From Mucilaginibacter xinganensis (GTDB lineage: Bacteria > Bacteroidota > Bacteroidia > Sphingobacteriales > Sphingobacteriaceae), in contig JAMFSA010000047.1 of the NCBI GenBank assembly GCA_026225055.1, positions 62,001-126,000 on the forward strand: a stretch of DNA of 64,000 nt, in the 5' to 3' direction. Under the pieces are notes generated by a model. The model had not been told where the DNA came from, did not search any database, and saw only the letters and a list, made by a program, of their open reading frames with translations. A program made the position numbers and the translations under genes. Position 1 is the first letter of the stretch. Each line of letters opens with the position of its first letter. Positions 52,311 to 64,000 of the stretch are shown piece after piece.

Positions 52311-54806
52311 ATGTACGTATTATTTAATAAAAAGCCGGGCATGCTGTTGCTGGCAATACTGGTATCGCTGAGCGTTCTGGCGCAGCAGGCGGATCGCGGC
52401 CTTAAGCAAAAAAATGCAATTGATGCCGCTAAACGCTATAAACTGTGGTATGATAAGCCTGCTGCGAACTGGAACGAAGCCCTGCTGGTCGGCAATGGCT
52501 TTATCGGCGCCATGATCTTCGGCAATGTTCAAAATGAACGCATCCAGCTCAACGAGTCAACTATCTGGGGAGGCGGCCCCAATAATACGATTGATTCGGG
52601 AGCAAAGCCATATATTACCAGGGTACGGTCCCTGCTGGCCGGGAAGCAATATGCGGAGGCCCAGGCGTTGGCTAACAGTAAACTTGGGCCGAAGGGAAAC
52701 AGCGGGATGCCATACCAGCTTGCCGGCAATTTGTACATCAGCTTGCCGGGAACAGACATCGTTAGTGACTACTATCGGGATTTGGACATAGGTAATGCTA
52801 CGGCTGTTGTCAGGTACACGATGAACGGCGTACACTATAAAAGGGAATATTTCACCTCTTTCGGAAGGAATGTGATGATGGTGAGGTTTACTGCAGATCA
52901 GCCGGGTAAGATCAGCTGTAAGGTGAAACTTCAGAGTCCGCTCAGATCATCGGTGACCATTAACGAAAAAAAGGAACTGGTATTATCCGGGTGGGGCAGC
53001 GATCATGAAAACCAAAAGGGGTTAATTAAATTTAATGTGCTTACCAAGGTCAAAAATTCAGGCGGCAGGCGCGTGGCTGATACTTCCGGCATTACGGTGT
53101 CACATGCGGATACTGCGGTGATCTATCTTTCGATAGCTACCAATTTTGTCAACTATCATGATATTTCGGCTGATGCGCTAAAGCGTGCGGAGGACATTCT
53201 GACCAGGGCTTCAAAAGATAGTTTTGATGCGTTGCTGCACAGCAATATCCGGTTTTACAGATCTTATTTTAACCGGGTAAAACTTGATCTTGGCATTAAT
53301 GAGGCCGCAAGACAGCCTACGGATTTACGGATTAAAAATTTTTCAGGCAATAATGACACCCAGTTAGCCGAATTATGTTTTTAGTTTGGCCGGTATTTGC
53401 TGATTTGTTCATCCCAGCCCGGTTCGCAGCCCGCTAATCTGCAAGGCATCTGGAACGGGGAGGTCAAAGGCCCCTGGGACAGCAAGTACACGGTTAATAT
53501 CAATACGGAAATGAATTACTGGGCAAGCGAGGTAACCCAGTTACCGGAATTGAGTACACCGCTTTTCCATATGATCAAAGATTTATCCGTTACTGGTAAG
53601 CCTGCCGCGCAAATCATGTACGGCGCGCGCGGCTGGGTATTACATCATAATACGGATATCTGGCGGATAACAGGTATAGTAGACGGGGCTTTCTGGGGTT
53701 TATGGCCAACTTCGAATGCATGGCTGTGCCAGCACCTCTGGGAACATTATTTGTATTCCGGCGACAAGCGGTTCCTCCAGGAATATTACCCGGTAATGAA
53801 AGGCGCCGCTGAATATTATATTGATGCGCTGCAAAAGGAGCCCGGGCATGGCTGGCTGGTTGTTTCACCCTCCGTATCGCTTGAGCACGAATATATTGAA
53901 GGGAAAGAACAGGTATCCGTTACAGCTGGTGCCACGATGGATAACCAACTGGTTTACGGACTATTTACTGACTTGATCAGGGCTGCTGCCGAACTCCACT
54001 TTGACCGTGATTTTGCAGACAGCCTGGCGTCCTACAGGGAACAGTTACCACCGATGCAGATTGGCCGGTACGGGCAATTGCAGGAGTGGCTGGAAGATTT
54101 TGACCGCCCGGACGACAACCATCGTCATGTTTCTCATTTGTATGGCCTGTTCCCGGGCAACCAACTGTCACCTTTTACGCAACCGCAACTTTTTGCTGCT
54201 GCAAAAAACTCGCTCATTTATCGCGGCGATGTTTCCACGGGATGGTCCATGGCATGGAAGATTAATTTGTGGGCGCGTTTGCTGGACGGCAATCATGCTT
54301 ACAAGCTGATCAGGGATCAGATAAAACCTGTTAGCGGTCATTCCGGCGGCAGTTACCCCAATCTGCTGGATGCCCATCCGCCTTTTCAGATCGACGGTAA
54401 TTTGGGCTGTACTTCGGGGATAGCGGAAATGCTGGTGCAAAGTCATGACGGCGCAATTTATCTGTTGCCGGCCATACCGGATGAATGGGAGAACGGCAGT
54501 ATTTCGGGACTCATGGCCAGAGGTGGTTTCAAGATTGACATGACCTGGGCCAGTCATAAAATAACAAAGCTGGTGGTTTATTCCTCACTTGGCGGCAATT
54601 GCCGCTTACGCATCAATCAACCTGTCAGCAGCGGAATGCTGACCGAAGCCCGTGGTACTAACAAGAATCGTTTTTACCAGGTCATGGATTTGAAAACACC
54701 GATTGTTAAAGAGAGCGGCAAGGACCTGACAGTCAACTTACCCAAAACCTGGCTGTACGATCTGGCAACAAGCCCCGGTCGAACTTATACGTTTATAACT
54801 AAATAA
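52311..54806 (+). pseudogene. GH95-family enzyme interrupted by one in-frame TAG (53382-53384)
   Basis: WYDKPAANWNEALLVGNGFIGAMIFGNVQNERIQLNESTIWGGGP...; break at [33 protein letters not shown], where GH95 proteins read YFQFGRYLL; both halves in the same frame. Confidence 0.88.
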
Positions 54807-54820
54807 GCTATGGGTCGTTT

Positions 54821-54848
54821 ACCGGTCTGTTTAGTTCAGCAGACCGGT
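54821..54848 (+). terminator. Stem-loop downstream of the GH95 locus
   Basis: ACCGGTCTG...CAGACCGGT 9-bp arms. Confidence 0.5.
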
Positions 54849-55113
54849 GAAATGGAATGCAAATGGTACAACCGGTCCGCGAGTCGCTGCTATCGTTAAT
54901 AATTTTTCCGGCAATTACCCGGCTGCTGCGCAGGGTTAATTGCCGATGCTTGAACTTGACCACGTGATTTCGTGCGCTTTAGAACACTGAGTTGTGTTTA
55001 AGGGGAAGAAGAATAGCAATTAATCCTTAAGAAGCTGGTGTGGTTAAGGTGTTCAGGAAATGCCTGTTTGTATTTTTCGAAGTGGGGTAGTCAATTGCTC
55101 CTAAAAATCCATT

Positions 55114-56124
55114 CTAATTTTTAAATAGCTCCAGCTTCGCAAAAAAATCGCCAAACATCAAACCGGTATCGATATGCTGATATACCCTGATTTTTCTGCT
55201 ACCTGGATTTAACTGATAAATACCCGAGCTGCTAATGGTGGGACAGGGCTTATCTACATAATCGCTGGATGAGGTGTCCGGATCGAAAGAGGATTGCAGG
55301 GCGGTTAACAATACCAAAGGGCTATCGCCCAGTATATATGTTTCGCCAAGGTTCAGCTTATACTTTTGCATCCTCACTATCAAACTTTCAAGAGTATTGT
55401 AAAGATATTTGCCGATTTCACCGTTAGGCTTAATTTTTAGTACCAGTTCTGAATAAGGCAAAATCGCCTGCCGGTAAACGTTGCGGGGCAACTGCCATAA
55501 GTTGATCCGGCTCCGGTTGAACACTACTCTTGCCGCATAAATGTCTATATTCAAGTTATACTCGACCGGAGAGGCATTCGGTGGCGGCAAGGCAAGGTCG
55601 CTGTATTCGGGACCGCCAATCCATATCAACGTTAGTTTTCCTGTTATTTCCGGCTTAGTCAAAACTGCTGAAGCAATTTCGGTAAGGCCCGCACCGCATA
55701 GTACGTATAGCGGCAATTTGGTATCGGTACGTAATGCCTCTTTAATAATGAAGTCAACGGCATCGCTTTTTACCGGCGTACTGTCGTTTTGCATGCCGGA
55801 ATTAGAGCCGGCTATCACGGGTATCTTGCCATCCATTTTCATAACCGACAATAATTCACGGGCTTTTTTTGCGGCATTGTCCGCCTGTGTTTTGGACGGA
55901 TCGAATCCATCGTGAGCGTTCAGGTGTGTACCTATAATAGCTCTTATTTCCACCGATGGCGACAAAAGCAGGTGGGTTAACTGGAAAAGGCCATCCGGGT
56001 CACCGCCAAAATCATTGTCAATAATCACACGCATACGTGGTGTTATTGGAGAAGCCGTTTGGCCAAAGGCAAAGATCGTCGACATGAACAATAGGATGAA
56101 CGAGACAATATGAAAAGGTTTCAT
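55114..56124 (-). CDS. Nucleoside-hydrolase-like secreted protein
   Basis: Signal peptide; MRVIIDNDFGGDPDGLFQLTHLLLSPSVEIRAIIG (D-rich metal-binding start of the IU-nucleoside hydrolase fold), IPVIAGSN, LTLIWIGGPEY. Confidence 0.75.
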   Translation of the reverse strand: MKPFHIVSFILLFMSTIFAFGQTASPITPRMRVIIDNDFGGDPDGLFQLTHLLLSPSVEIRAIIGTHLNAHDGFDPSKTQADNAAKKARELLSVMKMDGKIPVIAGSNSGMQNDSTPVKSDAVDFIIKEALRTDTKLPLYVLCGAGLTEIASAVLTKPEITGKLTLIWIGGPEYSDLALPPPNASPVEYNLNIDIYAARVVFNRSRINLWQLPRNVYRQAILPYSELVLKIKPNGEIGKYLYNTLESLIVRMQKYKLNLGETYILGDSPLVLLTALQSSFDPDTSSSDYVDKPCPTISSSGIYQLNPGSRKIRVYQHIDTGLMFGDFFAKLELFKN

Positions 56125-57126
56125 AATTAATGGCTGGTTTATGTTGAAACAAAGCTAAATTAAAATAATAGTAAATACGGAGATGATATTGCGGGCGCCG
56201 CTCGCAGTGCGGGTTAATTTCAGGTTAAAAAGCTCTGTTCATCCATCTTTATAGATAACGGTGAATCAATGGGTCTGGAATGCGGTTTGTTTCTTGTAGT
56301 TGATATACAAATACTTATTTTAATAAGTGTGCCCGTTTTTAGCTTAACTCGATTGTTTTGTTAAAAGACAGACTTCCCGGACAGAGGTTGATATTTCTTC
56401 TATATTGAACATTTCGCACGCTATTTAAATGCTTTTGTACCCGTCCAGCCATTTTTTACTTCTATAATTTTACTGTTAGGTTAATAAAATTAATAGTGCC
56501 TAAAACATGGTAGTTGAATGTTGGCTGTTGTTTCAACGCTTGTGCTTACTACCATAGATACGTTTTGTTTTTATTAGCTATCCGCCCGCCTGCGGGAAAT
56601 GAAAATTTAACCAACTATATACGCCTGTTCAGACTTGCTTATTCATGTTGAAAAATGAAGCTGATATTAAACTCTTCTGTAGCCGGAACGGTTAGCGGTT
56701 TATTATTAGTCTTTTTAAGTCAGTATAATACTGTAAAAAGCTACCGGTACGCATTGCAAAAAATGTTAGATGGTGGATTTTGTTACCTTAAAAAAAGAGC
56801 TGATTAAGGCCATTATTTGTAATCGTGATGCCATGAACGTAGCATATGCGAAATTTAACAGGCTACTCACTGGGCTTTTGTCTATAACAAAAACTGCATG
56901 GGATTTGATAGCTTTTGTGGTTTCAAAAGGTGAGAATAGCATCATTGTTATAAATACCGGCCTGAAGTGGATAATAAATCATATTACCATTACCAGCATT
57001 GATGTAAAACCAGGTGGCTATATGATAAGCCTCCTTAGTCTATTCAGTTGCCTAACGCCTTCAATTCCAAATAACCAATTATTCATTGCGGCAAATTTGA
57101 TGCGTCGCGACTTAACCAATTTTATT

Positions 57127-58830
57127 ATGAAAAAAACCTTAAATTATCTTTTATGCATCCTGGGAATCCTGACTTTGACAAGATGCAGTAAGCGCGAAAT
57201 TGCTAATCCAAGTGCTAAATCGTTTATGACAAAGAAAGGTAATAACACATTAAATTTAGCTTCGTATCCGAGTTACAATACTTCACCGCTAGCGCCCGAT
57301 CAAACAGGGATGACCAGTACCGCAGTCCAGATTGCTTCAAATATCACGTTAGGGATTAATATCGGCAATACCATGGAAGCTCCCGGTAACGAACAGGGAT
57401 GGGGAAACCCCATGATTACCCAGGCGCTCATTGACAATTATAAACAAAGGGGTTTTAACGCCGTACGAATCCCTTGTAATTGGGACTGGTCACATGTAAT
57501 TAATACATCAACTGAACAAATAGACCCGGCATGGCTCTCGCGGGTGCAGCAGGTTGTGCAATATTGTGTTAACGATGGTATGTATGTGATATTAAATATA
57601 CATTGGGATGGCGGATGGTTGCAGAGTAATGATACAGTCACCGCGCAGGCTGCGACTAATGCCAAACAAAAGGCACTCTGGGAGCAAATTGCAACGCAAA
57701 TGCGTGGTTTTGACCAACATCTGCTATTTGCCAGCACGAACGAACCTGGTGGAACGACTGCCGCAGCAATGAGTGTTCTGCTTTCGTATCATCAAACATT
57801 TATTAATGCGGTGAGGTCGACCGGCGGGCACAACAGTTACCGGACGTTGGTGATCCAGGGCCCCAACGGCGCTGATATTGTTGCAACTAACAATCTGATG
57901 AACACGATGCCAACTGATCAGGCATCCAATCGTTTGATGGTGGAGGTCCATAATTATACGCCTTACAATTTCTGCTTGATGGGCTCGGATCAATCATGGG
58001 GCAATGTTTTCTATTATTGGGGCTCGGGATACCACACCACCTTCGATGTTGCGCACAATCCCACCTGGGGTGAAGAATCGACGCTTAGCGGCTACTTCCA
58101 AATGATGAAGACAAAGTTTGCTAACAATGGCATCCCGGTAGTAATGGGCGAATTTGCAGTACAGAGCCTGAATCTTAAGGGAGATTCTTTAAACTTCAAC
58201 CTTGCTTCCCGGGCGTATTGGTATAATTACAATATGCACCTGGCATTCGCGAACGGCATGCTTCCTTTTCTGTGGGATACCGGGTCGATCATCAACCGGT
58301 CGACTTACGCGGTGCAGGATCAGCGGGACTTAGCGGCACTGGTACAAGGAACACAAACCGGCGGATCCGCGACATTTCAGGTTGGTGGTGTATACCAGAT
58401 CATCAACAGGTATAGTTTTAAGCCATTAGAGATTGCCGGTTGGGGCACCGCCAACGGGTCACTGGCGGATCAATGGGATTATCAGGCCGGTACCAACCAG
58501 CAATTTATAGTACAGAGTGCGGCAAATGGTAGCTATTTGTTGACACCTATGCATACCAGCGGGAAGTGTCTGGAAATCTATAGCTGGTCCGGCGCTAACG
58601 GCGGTGCTGCGGATATATGGAGTTACACCGGTACCGGCGGCGGTAATCAAAATTGGTTGATTCAGGCAACCGACAATGGCTACTATAAGATTATAAATGT
58701 AAATAGCGGAAAAGCCCTGGAAATTACTTTAGGAAACAATCCGGCAATTCCCTTCAGAAATGGTTCCGCGGTTGATCAATATGATTATAATGGCGGCAAA
58801 AATCAGCAATGGGCGTTTGTGAAAATATAA
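57127..58830 (+). CDS. GH5-family endoglucanase-like lipoprotein with C-terminal ricin-type (CBM13) domain
   Basis: Start MKKTLNYLLCILGILTLTRCSK (lipobox) preferred over 56770; GINIGNTMEAPGNEQGWGNP, FNAVRIPCNWDW, LNIHWDGGWL, LFASTNEPGG, VVMGEFAV; C-term NRYSFKPLEIAGWG...QWDYQ...NQQWAFV repeats. Confidence 0.9.
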   Translation: MKKTLNYLLCILGILTLTRCSKREIANPSAKSFMTKKGNNTLNLASYPSYNTSPLAPDQTGMTSTAVQIASNITLGINIGNTMEAPGNEQGWGNPMITQALIDNYKQRGFNAVRIPCNWDWSHVINTSTEQIDPAWLSRVQQVVQYCVNDGMYVILNIHWDGGWLQSNDTVTAQAATNAKQKALWEQIATQMRGFDQHLLFASTNEPGGTTAAAMSVLLSYHQTFINAVRSTGGHNSYRTLVIQGPNGADIVATNNLMNTMPTDQASNRLMVEVHNYTPYNFCLMGSDQSWGNVFYYWGSGYHTTFDVAHNPTWGEESTLSGYFQMMKTKFANNGIPVVMGEFAVQSLNLKGDSLNFNLASRAYWYNYNMHLAFANGMLPFLWDTGSIINRSTYAVQDQRDLAALVQGTQTGGSATFQVGGVYQIINRYSFKPLEIAGWGTANGSLADQWDYQAGTNQQFIVQSAANGSYLLTPMHTSGKCLEIYSWSGANGGAADIWSYTGTGGGNQNWLIQATDNGYYKIINVNSGKALEITLGNNPAIPFRNGSAVDQYDYNGGKNQQWAFVKI

Positions 58831-59379
58831 GTTTGAATAGAAGTTTACGAACTGCAACATCTTTAAAGCTTAACTCAAAGCATTAGAGATGTTGTATTTT
58901 AATAACTGTTTTAGAACAAAAATATATTGCCGTTTACAATGGATCCCTGTATATCCTTTTTTATATAATGTCCTTGATACCTGTCATGGGTTTCATCATT
59001 GGAGAGCCCCACATCAATGACGACCCGCGTTAAGAAAGTGCGTGAAAACATGAAAGGTTGTGAGTAATTCACGGGCAAGATGACTTTGTATTTGCGTCTT
59101 TCGTTAAAAAAAGTAAATCCCCGTGTGGCTTTTTGTCAAATTGAACATTCCATACTCTATTTTCTGACTTTTGTACCCCTTCTTCCATTTTTGTCTCTTA
59201 TAATTTTATCGCCGGATCAATAAACCTAAGACGGTCTTAAAAATTGGCGGCTCAGATATTATAGGTGAAAAGGCGGTTGAAAATGCCTGCCCTTAAGCGG
59301 CATTCATTTTTCCTATTACAATTTGCTTTATAAAAATGTGCAGCAGCCAATGTAAATAAGCCGGTGTAACCCTGTATTC

Positions 59380-61758
59380 ATGTTAAACAAAAAAGCTATG
59401 TTAAATTCCTTACTGTCCAAAGTAGTGACAGCCATTCTATTATTCTTCATTGCAGCGATACCTGCAGTTAACGCCTCTGTTTTATCTTACAAAAAGGAGG
59501 CTAACGGGCTTTTATTTACCTTAAGTAACGGGTTGATGAAAGTTAAGGTCTGCAGGGAAGATATCATCGAAGTGAAATACACGCCCTTCGGTGAATTTAC
59601 CAGCAAACCTTCACTGATCGTAAACGCAAAATGGAACCCGCCCACCTTTAAGGTTTCGGAAAACGGGAACCAGGTTGTTATGATAACCGCAAAGCTGAAA
59701 ATCATCGTAAACAAAGTAACTGATAACGTTGCTTATGAAGACCTCCATGGTAATGAGCTTGTCTCCGAAGATCAAAAAAGCGTTACGCCAGCCACTATAG
59801 CCGGCATCAGCACCTATAATATCAGCACCCAATTTAATTCCCCGAAAGACGAGGCACTTTTCGGCCTGGGCTGCCACCCGACTGACACGGGGGCTATTAA
59901 CTATAAAGGCAGAAATCAGGACCTGGCAATAAAATATATGACCGGGGCTGTACCGGTATTATTATCTACCAGGGGTTATGGCCTGATGTGGGATAATTAT
60001 TCGGCATCAAATTTTTACGGTGCCGAGGCAGAAAATACCAAATTTAAATATGTATCCGAAAGTGGGAGGCAGGCCGACTATTACTTTTTTTACGGGCCCA
60101 ATTTCGACCAGATCATCAATCTGTACCGCACAGCCACCGGCAAGGCTCCAATGTTTGCAAAATGGGCATTCGGGCTGTTCCAGTCGCAGGACAGGTATAT
60201 GAGCCAGGATGAAATACTTTCAGTAAAGGACAATTACCGCAATAATCACATCCCGGTAGATGTTATTGTACAGGATTGGTATTATTGGGATCCGTTCCCT
60301 ATTGGTGCTCATGTAATGAACCCTGCACGTTATCCTGACCCAAAAAAAATGATCGATGAATTACATAAATCAAATATTCATGGGATGATATCTATCTGGC
60401 CTGTATTTGGCAAAGGGACTAAAGACTTTGATACCCTGAAAAAAATGGGCGGATTAACCAGCATTACCTGGGATAATGTTGTCAGCCATACATTTGATAC
60501 CTATTACGATGCGCATAATCCCAAAGCACGTGAACTATACTGGGACATGGCCCGCGACAGCTTAGTTAAAAGATATGGCTGGGATGCCTGGTGGGTTGAT
60601 CAATGTGAGCCGGATAATGGCCTGTTATTGGACGAACGCCGGAAAGCCGACTTTTGGACCGGGAAGGGTATTGACTATTTCAACACTTATTCGCTGGAGC
60701 ATTCAACAGGCATCTACCAGGGCTGGCGGCGGGATATCCCTAATAAAAGAGGCTTTTTTCTGCTCAGGCAGACCTTTGCCGGTGAGCAGCGAAATGCTGC
60801 GGTGATATGGACATCGGATATTTCCTGCTCGTTTGACGCGTTAAAAAGCCAGATACCGCAAGGCATCAATACCTGTGTATCCGGAATTCCTTATTGGACA
60901 TCTGACATCGGCGGATACCAGTACAACTGGACGGTGCCTGATTGGTCTAAACCGGAATTCAGGGAACTGTTTACCCGTTGGTTCCAGTTTGGTACATTTT
61001 GCCCAATTATGCGTATCCACGGCAAGGGTGAACGGGCCATATTTTCAAAGAATTGGGACGAAGGCACAAGGTCAATCCTGTTAAAATATGATAAGCTGCG
61101 TTATCGCCTGTTGCCTTATATTTATTCGCTTGCCGCAAAAACCACGCTTGATAATTATACTATGATGCGTTCGCTGGCATTTGATTTTCGCAATGATAAG
61201 AATGTATACAAAATACCAGATCAATATATGTTTGGCCCTGCATTTTTGATTAACCCCGTTACCGGAAAAGGTGAAACGGAAAGAAATGTTTATTTGCCGG
61301 GCGCGGGCCTGTGGTATAATTTCTGGACAGGTGAAAAACTTAACGGGGGTAAAACAATTAATGCTGCTGCACCGATTGATGAGATGCCATTATATGTGCG
61401 TGCCGGTTCTATCGTCCCGATGGGCCCTGAAGTGGAATATGCTACCCAAAAAACCAATAAGGTTATTGAACTGCGGATCTATCCCGGTGCAGATGGCCGG
61501 TTTACTTTTTATGAGGACGAGAATGATAATTACAATTATGAGCAGGGCCGGTATTCCACTTTTACATTCGCCTGGAATGATAAGCAGAAAGAACTAAGCA
61601 TATCGGCTACCAAAGGAAATTTTCCTGGGATGTTAAGACAGCACATCTTTAATATCATATTGGTTAACGGCCAGCATGGTAGCGGCCCTTTGGCCACTAA
61701 AGTTGTTGACGAAACGATTACCTATAAAGGTAAGGCAATAATTGTGAAAGTAAGATAA
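59380..61758 (+). CDS. GH31-family alpha-xylosidase/alpha-glucosidase-like
   Basis: GLGCHPTDTGAINYKGR, KWAFGLFQSQDRY, DVIVQDWYYWDPFPIG, DAWWVDQCEPDNG, PIMRIHGKGE, YSLAAKTTLDNYTMMRSLAFDF. Confidence 0.94.
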   Translation: MLNKKAMLNSLLSKVVTAILLFFIAAIPAVNASVLSYKKEANGLLFTLSNGLMKVKVCREDIIEVKYTPFGEFTSKPSLIVNAKWNPPTFKVSENGNQVVMITAKLKIIVNKVTDNVAYEDLHGNELVSEDQKSVTPATIAGISTYNISTQFNSPKDEALFGLGCHPTDTGAINYKGRNQDLAIKYMTGAVPVLLSTRGYGLMWDNYSASNFYGAEAENTKFKYVSESGRQADYYFFYGPNFDQIINLYRTATGKAPMFAKWAFGLFQSQDRYMSQDEILSVKDNYRNNHIPVDVIVQDWYYWDPFPIGAHVMNPARYPDPKKMIDELHKSNIHGMISIWPVFGKGTKDFDTLKKMGGLTSITWDNVVSHTFDTYYDAHNPKARELYWDMARDSLVKRYGWDAWWVDQCEPDNGLLLDERRKADFWTGKGIDYFNTYSLEHSTGIYQGWRRDIPNKRGFFLLRQTFAGEQRNAAVIWTSDISCSFDALKSQIPQGINTCVSGIPYWTSDIGGYQYNWTVPDWSKPEFRELFTRWFQFGTFCPIMRIHGKGERAIFSKNWDEGTRSILLKYDKLRYRLLPYIYSLAAKTTLDNYTMMRSLAFDFRNDKNVYKIPDQYMFGPAFLINPVTGKGETERNVYLPGAGLWYNFWTGEKLNGGKTINAAAPIDEMPLYVRAGSIVPMGPEVEYATQKTNKVIELRIYPGADGRFTFYEDENDNYNYEQGRYSTFTFAWNDKQKELSISATKGNFPGMLRQHIFNIILVNGQHGSGPLATKVVDETITYKGKAIIVKVR

Positions 61759-61835
61759 GGGAACGAAACGGAAAATTGAACGATAAACCAGATTACAGTT
61801 GATCGTAGCCGTGAAGTTAATTCAATATCATGGCG

Positions 61836-61872
61836 ATGCGTTCCGTAGAGTCAGCTACGGACGCATTTTTTA
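61836..61872 (+). terminator. Rho-independent terminator downstream of GH31
   Basis: ATGCGTTCCGTAG - AGTCAG - CTACGGACGCAT followed by TTTTTATTT. Confidence 0.8.
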
Positions 61873-62025
61873 TTTAATAACCCACCTTGTTTAAGGTAGC
61901 TAAAAATTGAAAGATGTCTATTTTAGTAACCGAAACCCGGCTGTTGATGCAATACTTTTATTACCTTAGTGTACCGGCTTTAAAAAGTCAACCTGTTGAT
62001 TTTTTGCTTTTTCAATGATAACCCG

Positions 62026-64000
62026 ATGCGCGTAAAATTTTGTTCTCTTCTTGCGGTTGCAGTAATTTTTGTATGCGTAAATGCATTTGGGCAGGGTAGC
62101 CAGTATCGTTTCTCGCACCTGGATGTAAGCGACGGGTTATCACACAATCAGGTTAACTGCATATTTAAAGATTCGGAAGGCTTCATGTGGTTTGGTACCG
62201 CATCGGGCCTCAATCGATTTGACGGCTATACCTTTAAGGTATTTAAGCATGACGGGAATAATAAAAATTCACTTTACGACGATTATATAGCCAAGATTTT
62301 TGAGGGACCGGATAAAAAATTATGGATATCGACCCGCAATGGGTTCTGCGTTTATGACCCTGATAAAGAGGATTTTAATAGTGATATGTCGTTGCTGTTA
62401 CGCGCTCTGAAACTTCCTGTAGGGCAAAATGTTACCAAGATATTGCAAACGAGTGCTATGGACTTTTGGTTTTTGTATCCTGATTCAGGCATTTACAGAT
62501 ACAATACCCTGACTAGGCAAACGAAACGGTATTATCACAGCACATACGTTATGCCATCTCTATATTCGAATTCGATTGCGGATATTACGGTTGATGCTAA
62601 ACGTAATATATGGATTGTATACAGTGACAGGACTGTTGAAATGCTGGATATTAAGACTAATAAAATCACCTATCAAACCAATGTTTTTGATACGGTGAGC
62701 AATGAGAAAAACAGCAGTTATTCATTAATTGTCGATAAAGATAATGATCTGTGGTTTTACGCGTCATATGGCGATCTGGGCATATTTTATTACAAGCCTT
62801 CAACTGGGGAACTCCGGCACATTGACAAAGAATCAGCCGGGGCAAGGTTAACTACAAACATCATCAGCAATATTATTGAGGATAACGATGGCCTGCTATG
62901 GATTGCGACCGATCACGGGGGCATAAATGTACTCGATAAACGGGGTTTCAAAATCACTTATTTACTGAACCGGCAGGACGACGCTAAATCGCTAAGGCAA
63001 AACAGCGCAACATTATATAAGGATAACCTGGGTATCATGTGGGCCGGTACTTTTAAAAAGGGAGTAAGCTATTATCATAAAAACATTATCAGGTTCCCGC
63101 TTTATAAGCATTTTGCATCAGACCCCGGCAGCCTGAATTTCGAAGATGCTGACAAATTTGTAGAAGACAAAGTCGGAAATCTTTGGATTGGCACCAATGG
63201 GGGAGGCCTGATCTATTTTAACCGCAAAACAGGCAAGTTTACCCAGTATAAACATGAGCCGGGAAATCCCGGCAGTTTGGCTAATGACATTATTATTAGT
63301 ATGTGCATAAGCGATGATCAGAAATTGTGGATTGGCACCTACTTCGGAGGGTTGGATTGCTTTGATGGCAAGGTTTTTACGCATTATAAGCACGACGACA
63401 AATTGGCCACGAGCATTGCTGATGACAGGGTATGGAGCATCCTGGAAGATTCCTCGCGCCGTTTATGGGTAGGCACCTTTGGCGGCGGTCTTGAGCTATT
63501 TGACCGGTCAAAAAAAACATTTTATCATCCATTTAAACAGTCCGATATAAGGTCCTCGATGGTGTCGTCAATCTTTGAGGATAAACAAGGCAATATTTGG
63601 ATAGGCGGTTTTTTGGGGATCGATGTGATATTGAAAAAAAACGAACGCGTGATCCATTACGTTTCGGACGGAAACATCAAAAATGGCCTGATCGACAATA
63701 CCATCAATAGCATTAACCAGGATCGCCGCGGTTTGATATGGATAGCGACGCCGGGTGGGCTAAGCATTCTGAATCCTAAAACAAACGGTTTTACCTCATT
63801 GACAACAAAAAACGGTCTGCCGGCCAATTCGGTGCTGTGTACGCTGGAGGATAATAAAGGAGCCATGTGGTTAAGCACCTCAAACGGATTAAGCCGCGTC
63901 ACCTTAACCCCAATAGCCGGCACATTTAATTTCCGCTTTGAAAACTTTGATGAGACGGATGGCCTTCAGGGCCGAGAATTTAATATAAATTCTGCTTTGA
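62026..64000 (+). CDS. Two-component/HTCS-type regulator, N-terminal propeller part; continues past the right edge
   Basis: MRVKFCSLLAVAVIFVCVNAFGQGSQYRFSHLDVSDGLSHNQVNCIFKDSEGFMWFGTASGLNRFDG...; repeated LWIGT/LWIST propeller motifs; frame open to the end. Confidence 0.93.
   Translation, partial: MRVKFCSLLAVAVIFVCVNAFGQGSQYRFSHLDVSDGLSHNQVNCIFKDSEGFMWFGTASGLNRFDGYTFKVFKHDGNNKNSLYDDYIAKIFEGPDKKLWISTRNGFCVYDPDKEDFNSDMSLLLRALKLPVGQNVTKILQTSAMDFWFLYPDSGIYRYNTLTRQTKRYYHSTYVMPSLYSNSIADITVDAKRNIWIVYSDRTVEMLDIKTNKITYQTNVFDTVSNEKNSSYSLIVDKDNDLWFYASYGDLGIFYYKPSTGELRHIDKESAGARLTTNIISNIIEDNDGLLWIATDHGGINVLDKRGFKITYLLNRQDDAKSLRQNSATLYKDNLGIMWAGTFKKGVSYYHKNIIRFPLYKHFASDPGSLNFEDADKFVEDKVGNLWIGTNGGGLIYFNRKTGKFTQYKHEPGNPGSLANDIIISMCISDDQKLWIGTYFGGLDCFDGKVFTHYKHDDKLATSIADDRVWSILEDSSRRLWVGTFGGGLELFDRSKKTFYHPFKQSDIRSSMVSSIFEDKQGNIWIGGFLGIDVILKKNERVIHYVSDGNIKNGLIDNTINSINQDRRGLIWIATPGGLSILNPKTNGFTSLTTKNGLPANSVLCTLEDNKGAMWLSTSNGLSRVTLTPIAGTFNFRFENFDETDGLQGREFNINSAL

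Noticed and set aside
56770-57126. N-terminal extension of the GH5 ORF
   Set aside because: The lipoprotein signal MKKTLNYLLCILGILTLTRC begins at 57127; upstream residues look like read-through of intergenic DNA.

Overview
This 64 kb window looks like part of a Bacteroidota (probably Sphingobacteriaceae/Mucilaginibacter-like, inferred) glucuronoarabinoxylan-utilisation locus. At the left edge is the N-terminal part of a SusC-type TonB receptor. It is followed by about 20 CAZyme or esterase genes: GH30, GH127, GH67, several GH43, two GH51, GH115, two GH31, GH3, GH8, GH95, GH5+CBM13, CE1-like and SGNH/SASA esterases. There are three hybrid two-component regulators (HTCS), the last cut by the window end. 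No rRNA, tRNA or CRISPR was seen. Main points for a second look: (1) a small regulator at 7575-8249 made of three tandem LacI-type HTH domains with no ligand-binding domain, preceded by 25-bp-spaced GGATCC-centred palindromes; (2) three large GH genes (GH43, GH115, GH95), each interrupted by a single in-frame TAG at a recognisable family motif, with the frame otherwise intact on both sides; (3) a 'gene graveyard' at 18.7-23 kb with remnants of a sigma factor, a collapsed GH31, an AraC HTH and a GH97; (4) CG-centred LacI-operator-like palindromes in the GH67/HTCS divergent promoter region and a lacOsym-like palindrome at 27239; (5) a perfect 36-bp palindrome in a divergent intergenic region. 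Family calls are from motif recognition only; no database search was run.
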